The notes under the pieces are model-generated. The model had not been told where the DNA came from. It did no database searches and was given only the letters and a program-made list of their open reading frames with translations. The position numbers and the translations under genes were made by a program. A stretch of 7,936 bases of DNA from an uncultured Clostridia bacterium (lineage in GTDB: Bacteria > Bacillota > Clostridia > TANB77 > CAG-508), in NCBI GenBank assembly GCA_934162625.1, contig CAKPJM010000050.1:1-7936 (forward strand), given 5' to 3'. Position 1 is the first letter of the stretch; each line of letters begins with the position of its first letter. This document shows positions 1 to 5,533 of this stretch, piece after piece.

Positions 1-1
1 T

Positions 2-73
2 CTACAAAACGAGATAAATGAAATAAATATAGAGTTACAGCTATTAGGATTAGCACTTAAAAACACTTTATAG
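2..73 (+). CDS. C-terminal tail of an open frame entering from the left edge
   Basis: The frame is open from the window edge to a TAG at 71-73. It reads as a short hydrophilic-then-leucine-rich tail beginning LQNEINEINIELQ and ending LKNTL. I do not recognise a family. It lies in the same reading frame as the YWLASR segment further right, but stops at 71, 98 and 122 separate them. It could therefore be an earlier part of the same decayed gene, or simply the end of an unrelated upstream gene. Only about 23 residues are visible, so no function can be given. Confidence 0.25.
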   Translation, partial: LQNEINEINIELQLLGLALKNTL

Positions 74-142
74 AATAAATATAATGGAATAGAAAATTAA
101 AATAAAAGTACAGTTATACCTTAAATAGCAGATTATAACCAA

Positions 143-469
143 ATGAAAGCATTGGGAATACTAGCAACAGATACACCAAAAGATTACTGGTTGGCTTCTC
201 GCTTGGTGGGTGTTAACTCTAGCAACGTCTATTTCAGAACGCGCTATATCTACTACGACGGTAGTTTGGGCGATGACGATTTGTGCTATGTGTACGGCAA
301 TGGCTATGCTCGTGGTAGCAACCCATCGAGGGCATGTCACGCTATAGTTTCTCTAAGCTCTGGAATCCTAGACGGAAAAACAGAAGAAGGCACAAGCTCA
401 AATCCAATAAATTTAGATCAAAGAAAAAATGTTGTAAAGATTGCTGAGCGTGTCAAAAATAGCGTGTAA
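143..469 (+). pseudogene. C-terminal remnant of a YWLASR-type protein with a DGR-like variable region
   Basis: The 108-codon frame begins at an ATG with no ribosome binding site upstream. Coding-like sequence (I-A-D-Y-N-Q) continues in frame before that ATG up to a TAA at 122-124, with further in-frame stops at 98 and 71. I therefore read it as the C-terminal end of a longer broken gene rather than a complete small gene. Residues 15-20 are YWLASR, residues 31-34 match an F-x-x-R framework, and residues 67-71 are AIVSL. From memory, this resembles clostridial surface or pilin-like proteins whose C-terminus reads YWLASR...VRPVVSL; here the usual R-P pair is replaced (ACHA-IVSL). From about 185 to 355 the base composition changes sharply: almost every third codon position is C, T or G, A is only about one base in five, and AAC, TAC, GAC, GGC, AGC and TGC codons dominate, in a genome that otherwise prefers A. 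That is the pattern expected of an adenine-mutagenised variable region. A tail of about 35 residues with ordinary AT-rich codons follows. It could still be a translated small protein. Confidence 0.6.
185..355 (+). other. Candidate DGR variable region (VR-like segment)
   Basis: This segment codes for residues 15-71 of the broken frame around it. In the first 46 codons only one ends in A (an AGA at 236), against a strong A-ending preference everywhere else in the window. Fixed framework residues (YWLASR, F, R, G, L, VSL) alternate with positions whose codons fit NNC or NNT (aac, tac, gac, agc, ggc, tgc, gat, tat, aat). DGRs mutate template adenines, and their templates are rich in AAC/AAT codons, so this codon signature is what a mutated copy would show. 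No template repeat, reverse transcriptase or Avd gene was found in the window. The assignment rests on composition and on resemblance to the C-terminal framework, so it remains an inference. Confidence 0.5.
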
Positions 470-482
470 ATTTTTATCTACT

Positions 483-499
483 TCTGAACTAAGTTCAGA
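483..499. repeat. Perfect short palindrome after the VR-like frame
   Basis: TCTGAACT and AGTTCAGA form 8-base arms separated by a single A, starting 13 bases after the TAA of the YWLASR frame. It could fold as a 6-bp hairpin with a 5-base loop or extrude as a cruciform. No T-run follows, so it is not a terminator by itself. Its position just downstream of a VR-like segment recalls the hairpin or cruciform that marks DGR targets in the Bordetella phage system. An operator-type palindrome is equally possible. Confidence 0.4.
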
Positions 500-546
500 C
501 AACCATATAATAAATAGCAAATAATTCAAAAAATCTCTTTTGTATT

Positions 547-583
547 CAGCGTAGTACCTAAAAATGGTACTATGCTGTTTTTT
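547..583 (+). terminator. Rho-independent terminator
   Basis: A 12-base arm (547-558, CAGCGTAGTACC) pairs with 566-577 (GGTACTATGCTG) through eleven Watson-Crick pairs and one G·T pair. The loop is TAAAAAT and six T residues follow (578-583). It closes the transcription unit containing the YWLASR frame and insulates the downstream operon. Confidence 0.8.
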
Positions 584-632
584 AATCTAGTAGTCGCCAC
601 CTTCGGTGACCCACAATCGTAGAATCAAGCCA

Positions 633-757
633 AAATGTAGGGGTAGGCCCTGTGTCTGCTCCTACATTAATTAAACAAGATGACATATTAATTTTAAAAA
701 CAATGGTCTCCAACCTCACGGGTATTTCCCCGCCTCAAAGGGCTGTCAACGCATTGT
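633..757 (+). repeat. Dispersed palindromic repeat, copy 1
   Basis: Positions 661-751 match 7846-7936 without gaps, with 85 of 91 bases identical by hand alignment; the mismatches are at 666, 676, 682, 714, 727 and 748. The left part (637-665) is a hairpin whose GTAGG and CCTAC ends pair, extended inwards by mixed Watson-Crick and G·T pairs. The right part holds small conserved stems (CGGG at 719-722 with CCCG at 729-732; GCC at 732-734 with GGC at 741-743) and is bounded by ACAATG at 700-705 and CATTGT at 752-757. The sequence is clearly richer in GC than its surroundings. A frame can be read through it from a GTG at 652, but the second copy has an in-frame TAA there, so it is not coding. 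The adjoining stretch 591-632 contains another small hairpin (CACC-TTC-GGTG, 598-608). Overall it behaves like a REP- or MITE-like intergenic element. Confidence 0.75.
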
Positions 758-862
758 TTGTAAAAATTAATAATGTTATCTTTGAACAAAGCAAATTAAG
801 TTGCGGTGCTCTTATCCTATTTTTTTACAATAATAAATATATATAAAAAATAAATAATTTTC

Positions 863-891
863 TTGCTATTTTTTTGATAATATTGTATGAT
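863..891 (+). promoter_or_regulatory. Sigma-A-type promoter candidate for the five-gene operon
   Basis: TTGCTA at 863-868 and TATGAT at 886-891 are separated by 17 bases. The -10 box matches the consensus at five of six positions and the -35 at four of six. It lies 42 bases before the first start codon, after the upstream terminator and the repeat, in an AT-rich stretch. Between 758 and 862 nothing else stands out. Confidence 0.45.
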
Positions 892-933
892 ATTATAAGT
901 AATAAATGGAGTAATAAGGAGGAGTAAGGTGTA

Positions 934-1341
934 ATGAAAAAAATAACAATGCTATTAATCTTTATAGCAATAATGTTGCTGTTTTGTGGAACAGCTTTAG
1001 CAGCAGAAGAGATTAATACTATGAGCACTAATACTGCCAGTGAATTAATGGAAATGAAAGAAAAAGCGAAAACGGAATTAGATGAATACACAGAAAAATA
1101 TGGTGGCTCAGAGAGCTACGGAACTACAGCTTACATATTAAATAAAGTTAGAATATATAGTATACCATTATGTTTTATTGGTATAGCAATAGGTGCTTTA
1201 TACCAATATGTATTGGGAACTAGAAGATTAGATGCAAAACACAAAGGATTTGGCCTAATTATGGGATTTGTTACCATATTAGTAATATGCCAAATATTAC
1301 CGCTTATATTTGCGATAGTAGTAAGAGGTTGGAGGGGTTAA
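934..1341 (+). CDS. Small secreted/two-helix membrane protein, VirB2/TrbC-like in layout
   Basis: The family is not recognised with confidence. The 135-residue product starts with a signal peptide: KK near the start, a hydrophobic core at residues 5-18, and a likely cleavage after ALA or ALAA around residue 23-24. A charged, helix-prone segment of about 45 residues (25-70, rich in E, K and M) follows, then two membrane segments at about 74-95 and 106-130 joined by a basic loop (TRRLDAKHK). The C-terminus ends in RGWRG. Signal peptide plus two hydrophobic helices is the layout of VirB2/TrbC pilins and of some small secretion-system subunits, but the long linker is unusual for them and no pilus genes are nearby. 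The start is supported by AAGGAGG at 916-922. The next gene begins four bases after the stop and its ribosome binding site lies in the last codons of this gene, so the two are probably translated together. Confidence 0.8.
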   Translation: MKKITMLLIFIAIMLLFCGTALAAEEINTMSTNTASELMEMKEKAKTELDEYTEKYGGSESYGTTAYILNKVRIYSIPLCFIGIAIGALYQYVLGTRRLDAKHKGFGLIMGFVTILVICQILPLIFAIVVRGWRG

Positions 1342-1345
1342 AAGC

Positions 1346-3628
1346 ATGAAAGTTTTATTTGCAGTAAATAATGATGAGATTTCTAATGCAATTGTAAAAA
1401 AATATCAAAAAGATTATAAAGAAATATTGTCATATAAGAATGTATATTACTTTAATGCGATTTTAAAAGAGTTACAAAAAGATAAAACTTATGATAGAGT
1501 GGTAATAAGCGAGGACTTAGAACCATTTGCTAATAATAATTATGATACAATAGATAAATTTTTATTTGACAAATTAGATAACATAAGTGATGAAGCTACA
1601 AATGCAGAAGGTAATGATACAGATATCATTCTTATTTGCTCAGACAGAAGAAGCAAAACAGATGAAATGTTAAATAAGTTATTTGGAATAGGAATATATA
1701 ATGCCATAATTGGTCAAGATAGAAGCATAGATGAAGTATGCAAATTGATAAATAGACCTAGGACAAAAAAAGAAGCTAAATTATACTATAAAATAGAATC
1801 AGAAAATGTAAACTATCAAACAGAAAATGAAGATAGTGTTAGTGAAACAGAAGTTCAAAATATACTTGCACATTACAAGAGACTAGGAAAAAATGAGGAT
1901 AAATATGTAGATAGCTTTAATAATATAGTTTCACAATATACGGATGCTCAATTAAAAATAATTATTCGTTATCTACCTATGGGTGTAAAAGCTGTATTAG
2001 AGGAAAAATCTCCAAAGTACCAAGAGTTGGTAGACTATGATGCGAGAAATAAAAATGAAAAACCAAGATTAAATCAGTATAATACAACAAAAAGGGAACC
2101 AAACAAAACCCAAGAAGCAATTAAAGTTGAAATGATTAGAGATGATGCAAACAAATCCAATATAACAAAACCAATTTTAATTCCAGCAGGTGTAAATAAA
2201 TCACAAGTAAAGAGATTGATAAAACAAGAGAAGCCAAAACCTGTTATTATTTCAGAGATAAATGAAGAAAAAAGCTTGGATTATATTGAACCAAATATGA
2301 ATACAGATATACAGGAGGAAAAACCAAAAAGAGGTAGGGGAAGACCTAAGAAGATTGCACCAGAGGCAGAAAAACAAGAGGAGAAGCCAAAAAGAGGCAG
2401 AGGAAGACCTAGAAAAAATCCACCGGTAGAAGAAAAAGAACAAGAAGAAGATTTGATAGATTTATTCAATTTAGAAGATAAAGAAAACAGCAACCCAGAG
2501 AAAATTAATAATGCTGAACAAGAAGAAGATGTAAACCTATTTGATTTGGGTGAAGAAGATGATACAGAAGAAAACGATGGTCAAGAAGAAGGGATAGACT
2601 TATTTAACTTGGACAATGACGAACAAGAAGATGCAGACGATGATTTAGATCTATTTGACCTAGATGACAAAGAAACTGAAACAAGCAATAGTTATAATTC
2701 TTTTGAAAATAAAAATGAAATAGAAGAAACTAAATATAGGTCACCAGAGCTTGACTTTAATACATTAATAACAAAAGATAAGAAAATAGTAAGCTTTGTA
2801 GGAACTACAAAAAATGGAACATCATTCATAGTAAATAATGTAGCACAGTTATTAGCATCAAGAGGAATTTCAACTGCGATACTTGATATGACAAAAACTA
2901 GAAATGCTTATTATATTTATACAGACAGTAAAGAACAATTAATGAATACTGCAAAAGAATGTATATATAAACTAAAAAGTGGAATTTGTGATGGAATAAA
3001 AATAAATAAAAACTTAGATGTATATACATCAATTCCAGATGATGACACTGATTATAGTGACGTAGATTCCATATTGGGAACTCTTATAAAAAACTATTCA
3101 GTTGTTTTGATTGACTGTGATTTTAGTACGCCTGTAGAATATTTTGCAGCTTCACAGGAGACTTACTTAGTACAAAGTATGGATGTTTTAACAATGCAAC
3201 CATTAACAGCATTCTTAAGAGACTTACAATCAAAAGGAGTATTAAAGCAAGAAAAACTTAGGGTAGTTATTAATAAAGGGGTAAATATAAAAAGTGTTTC
3301 AACAAAAATGCTAATTGGAGGAATATCAAAATATAATGATCCGTCTATGACATATATGAAAGATTTATTTGATAGAGATAAAATAAAATATTGTGTAATT
3401 CCATTTGAAGTTCAGAATTACATTAAATATTTAGACTCATTAATAATGTGTTCTGTAACATTAAAAGGATACACAAAATCTTTTATAACAGCATTAAACG
3501 AGTTAGGAAATATGATTTATCCATTATTAAATAAACAGACATATTCGCCAAGAGGAGACAAATATAAGGATAATTTTTCTAGTGATATGAACAATACTTT
3601 AAATAAGATGAAGAGAAAATATCAATAA
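1346..3628 (+). CDS. AT-hook-like, acidic-repeat protein with degenerate MinD/ParA-like domain
   Basis: This 760-residue protein has several parts. Residues 1 to about 145 form an alpha/beta domain (MKVLFAVNN..., DRVVISEDL, TDIILICSDRR) reminiscent of the receiver-like front end of CpaE proteins. Residues about 155-300 are a charged linker. Residues 324-357 are a tandem duplication of about 21 residues, each copy carrying an AT-hook-like core, PKRGRGRP (327-334 and 348-355). Residues 365-445 are strongly acidic and carry four L-F motifs: IDLFNL (371), VNLFDL (396), IDLFNL (417) and LDLFDL (434). Residues about 478-735 look like a MinD/ParA/CpaE-type nucleotide-binding domain, with KKIVSFVG leading into a P-loop-like GTTKNGTS at 486-493 and a Walker-B-like VVLIDCD at 586-592. 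Both lysines of the KGGxGK[S/T] signature are absent from their usual places, so ATP hydrolysis is doubtful. The start is supported by GGAGGGG at 1331-1337. The AT-hook cores suggest nucleic-acid or polyanion binding. A CpaE-like localisation or assembly factor is the nearest guess. No signal peptide or membrane segment is seen. Confidence 0.85.
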   Translation: MKVLFAVNNDEISNAIVKKYQKDYKEILSYKNVYYFNAILKELQKDKTYDRVVISEDLEPFANNNYDTIDKFLFDKLDNISDEATNAEGNDTDIILICSDRRSKTDEMLNKLFGIGIYNAIIGQDRSIDEVCKLINRPRTKKEAKLYYKIESENVNYQTENEDSVSETEVQNILAHYKRLGKNEDKYVDSFNNIVSQYTDAQLKIIIRYLPMGVKAVLEEKSPKYQELVDYDARNKNEKPRLNQYNTTKREPNKTQEAIKVEMIRDDANKSNITKPILIPAGVNKSQVKRLIKQEKPKPVIISEINEEKSLDYIEPNMNTDIQEEKPKRGRGRPKKIAPEAEKQEEKPKRGRGRPRKNPPVEEKEQEEDLIDLFNLEDKENSNPEKINNAEQEEDVNLFDLGEEDDTEENDGQEEGIDLFNLDNDEQEDADDDLDLFDLDDKETETSNSYNSFENKNEIEETKYRSPELDFNTLITKDKKIVSFVGTTKNGTSFIVNNVAQLLASRGISTAILDMTKTRNAYYIYTDSKEQLMNTAKECIYKLKSGICDGIKINKNLDVYTSIPDDDTDYSDVDSILGTLIKNYSVVLIDCDFSTPVEYFAASQETYLVQSMDVLTMQPLTAFLRDLQSKGVLKQEKLRVVINKGVNIKSVSTKMLIGGISKYNDPSMTYMKDLFDRDKIKYCVIPFEVQNYIKYLDSLIMCSVTLKGYTKSFITALNELGNMIYPLLNKQTYSPRGDKYKDNFSSDMNNTLNKMKRKYQ

Positions 3629-3655
3629 TAAAACAGAAAAATAAGAGGTGATAAC

Positions 3656-4759
3656 TTGAATATAACTTTAATTATAATAATTGTACTAGTATCTATAATA
3701 GTAGGATTAATTATATATAATCTTTCAATATATAAAAAAATAAAAACTTTTGGAAACATAAATGATAGAATCTCTAATTTGAATGTTTTACAAGAATTTT
3801 TGGATACTATAGGAAAAGATTCATCAGTTGATAACAAACTAGAAATAATAAACGATATACTTATAGAAAAGTTTGCAATAAAATATTCTACAATTGTTGT
3901 ATTCGATGGGGCTGAATATGTAATAAAAGCAACTAATGTGGATGAAAAACATTGGGATACAATGAAAAATCTGCATACGGAGGAAATGTTTAAAGATAGC
4001 ATACTTACGGCAACTCCAAAATATGTTACTATAAATAGACCTGACGAAAAGCTAGGCTATCAAAAGATGGAAATGGCCAGAGCAAAGTCAGCAATGTTCT
4101 TTCCTTTATATATAGACAACGTATATATTGGTTATTGGATTATAGAAAGCAGTGAAGCACATGCTTTTGATAATACAGACACAAGCGTATTAGGAGTAGT
4201 AAGAGAAAATATAGTTGCTGTATTAAAAACAGTTTCATATCAGAATACAATAGAAAACATATATAGAATAGATAAGAATACTGGTCTATTTTCTGCAGAG
4301 TATTTATATGGAAAAGGAAAAAGAATAATAGATAAATATGATCAATCAACTATATGTATGTTTAAAATTATGAATATTGAAGAAATAAATGAAAAACTAG
4401 GAAGAGAAGTAGGAACAAAACTAATAGAAGATTTAAGCAATATTGTCAAAAGAAGCATATCTTCTCAATACATATTTGTAAGATACATGGGACCGAAATT
4501 TGCCATAGCTTTTTCTGGAGCAGATATAGAAGGAGTAGAATCCTTTATTAATTCTCTAAAAGAAGAACTTGAAAGCATAGAAATATCAAAAGAAGAGGTC
4601 GTAAATGGAAAAAAGAAACAAAAAGAAAAAACTTTTGCTCAAATGAATTTTGTTTTAACAACATATTATAAGGGCACGGGACTAGAAGAAGTTACTAAAA
4701 AACTTGAAGAATATTTAGATGATTGTGATAAAGATGAAAGCAATATTAATTGCATTTAG
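3656..4759 (+). CDS. Membrane-anchored GAF protein with degenerate GGDEF domain
   Basis: The 367-residue product starts at a TTG. AAGAGGTGA at 3643-3651 sits at the right distance, and the hydrophobic N-terminus follows at once. Residues 2-23 form one membrane anchor. Residues about 40-195 fit a GAF-type sensor domain (KSAMFFPLYIDNVYIGYWII at 144-163 is typical of GAF core strands). Residues about 204-355 fit a GGDEF fold: it opens with DKNTGLFSAEYL at 206-217, close to the usual D-x-LTGL-x-N-R entry. At the active-site hairpin the sequence is RYMGPKFAI (276-284) where an enzyme would have RYGGDEFAI. The catalytic residues are missing and no RxxD inhibitory site precedes it. I infer that it does not make cyclic di-GMP and instead acts as a ligand sensor or protein partner. 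The gene follows the MinD-like gene by 27 bases, and its stop codon overlaps the ribosome binding site of ireB. Confidence 0.85.
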   Translation: MNITLIIIIVLVSIIVGLIIYNLSIYKKIKTFGNINDRISNLNVLQEFLDTIGKDSSVDNKLEIINDILIEKFAIKYSTIVVFDGAEYVIKATNVDEKHWDTMKNLHTEEMFKDSILTATPKYVTINRPDEKLGYQKMEMARAKSAMFFPLYIDNVYIGYWIIESSEAHAFDNTDTSVLGVVRENIVAVLKTVSYQNTIENIYRIDKNTGLFSAEYLYGKGKRIIDKYDQSTICMFKIMNIEEINEKLGREVGTKLIEDLSNIVKRSISSQYIFVRYMGPKFAIAFSGADIEGVESFINSLKEELESIEISKEEVVNGKKKQKEKTFAQMNFVLTTYYKGTGLEEVTKKLEEYLDDCDKDESNINCI

Positions 4760-4768
4760 GAGGTATTT

Positions 4769-5023
4769 ATGATAAGTGACAAAACTATGAATTTTGAAGT
4801 AGAAAGAGATAAAAGCATTAAAGTAAAAGAGTTGCTAAAGGAAGTATATGAAGCTTTAGAAGAAAAAGGATATAATCCTGTAAACCAAATAGTAGGCTAT
4901 ATATTATCAGGCGATCCAACATATATAACAAGCCATAAAAATGCTAGAAACTTAATAAGAATGATTGAAAGAGATGAACTTTTAGAAAAAATGGTAAAAA
5001 ATTATATAGGATTAGATGAATAA
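4769..5023 (+). CDS. ireB: IreB-family regulatory phosphoprotein (DUF965)
   Basis: The 84-residue product has the family's usual length and its signature block GYNPVNQIVGYILSGDPTYI at 34-53, followed by NARNLIRMIERDE. In Enterococcus faecalis, IreB is a small cytoplasmic protein phosphorylated by the Ser/Thr kinase IreK on two N-terminal threonines, and it restrains intrinsic cephalosporin resistance. By hand alignment Ser3 and Thr6 here match those two threonines, so phosphorylation is plausible but inferred. AGGAGG at 4758-4763 shares two bases with the TAG of the preceding gene, which suggests coupled translation. ruvX starts within or directly after its end. No Ser/Thr kinase or phosphatase gene lies in the window. 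Confidence 0.93.
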   Translation: MISDKTMNFEVERDKSIKVKELLKEVYEALEEKGYNPVNQIVGYILSGDPTYITSHKNARNLIRMIERDELLEKMVKNYIGLDE

Positions 5024-5441
5024 TATGCGAATAATGGGAATTGATTATGGAGAAGCTAGAGTAGGGATAGCAATTTCAGATGAATTAAGAATAACTGCAC
5101 AAGGCTTAGAAACAATAAATCATAATGGTAACGATAAAAAGCTATTAGCAAGGTTAGATGAAATTATACAAAAATTTCCTATAGACACAATAGTAGTAGG
5201 CATGCCAATACTATTAAATGGAGATAAAAGCAAAAGAGCTGAAATAACGGAAAAGTTTGTCCATAAATTAAAATGCAAGTACAATAAAATAAAAATATGT
5301 ACTGAAGATGAAAGACTAACAACTGTGCAAGCCCATAAAACTATGAATGACTTATCTATTAATAAAAAGAAAAAACGTGGATTAGTAGATACTATATCGG
5401 CAGTATATATATTAGAAACATACATGAACAAAATAAGTTAA
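5016..5441 (+). CDS. ruvX: RuvX/YqgF-family Holliday junction resolvase-like nuclease
   Basis: The 141-residue product has the RNase H-like fold motifs of YqgF/RuvX: GIDYGEARVGIAIS at 8-21 with Asp10, VVGMPILLNGD at 60-70, EDERLTT at 97-103 with Glu99, and VDTISAVYILETY at 124-136 with Asp125. These acidic residues are the expected metal ligands. The family is tied to 16S rRNA 5'-end maturation (E. coli YqgF) and, in other bacteria, to Holliday-junction or DNA/RNA processing. Length is normal. Two starts are possible: ATG at 5016, overlapping the ireB end by eight bases with a weak AGG at 5008-5010 at a usable distance, or ATG at 5025 just after the ireB stop, which would give the more usual MRIMGIDYG start. 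It is the last gene of the tightly packed block. Confidence 0.95.
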   Translation: MNNMRIMGIDYGEARVGIAISDELRITAQGLETINHNGNDKKLLARLDEIIQKFPIDTIVVGMPILLNGDKSKRAEITEKFVHKLKCKYNKIKICTEDERLTTVQAHKTMNDLSINKKKKRGLVDTISAVYILETYMNKIS

Positions 5442-5449
5442 AAATTGTA

Positions 5450-5478
5450 TTGAAAAATATATTGGTATGTGTTATAAA
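5450..5478 (+). promoter_or_regulatory. Extended -10 promoter candidate for the DUF1292 gene
   Basis: TTGAAA at 5450-5455 and TATAAA at 5473-5478 are exactly 17 bases apart, and a TGT precedes the -10 box (5470-5472), giving the TGn extension typical of Gram-positive promoters. It lies in the 92-base gap after ruvX, so the DUF1292 gene can probably be transcribed independently of the operon. No terminator is seen between ruvX and this promoter, so read-through is also likely. Confidence 0.55.
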
Positions 5479-5533
5479 GATATTAATGTTAAAACTAAAT
5501 TAAATAACTAAAATTCGAAAGGAGAATAATTAA

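Noticed and set aside
652..846. 64-codon plus-strand frame starting at GTG
   Set aside because: It runs through the dispersed repeat, has no ribosome binding site, and the second copy of the repeat carries a TAA in the same frame.
470..933. Possible tRNA, riboswitch, CRISPR or DGR template in the left intergenic region
   Set aside because: No cloverleaf, no regularly spaced repeats, no recognisable riboswitch core and no second copy of the YWLASR-coding segment were found by eye; only the terminator, repeat and promoter are supported.
2315..2416. Tandem DNA repeat as a minisatellite or phase-variable tract
   Set aside because: The duplication is only two units, has diverged at synonymous sites and keeps the frame, so it reads as an old protein-level duplication rather than an active slippage tract.
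2252..2493. Minus-strand frames opposite the AT-hook and acidic repeats
   Set aside because: They are antisense reflections of the low-complexity Lys/Arg/Glu repeats of the plus-strand gene, with repetitive F/S/L-rich translations and no start signals.
3622..4002. 126-codon minus-strand frame opposite the GAF/GGDEF-like gene
   Set aside because: The plus strand carries a coherent membrane anchor plus GAF domain; the antisense translation is hydrophobic low-complexity sequence.
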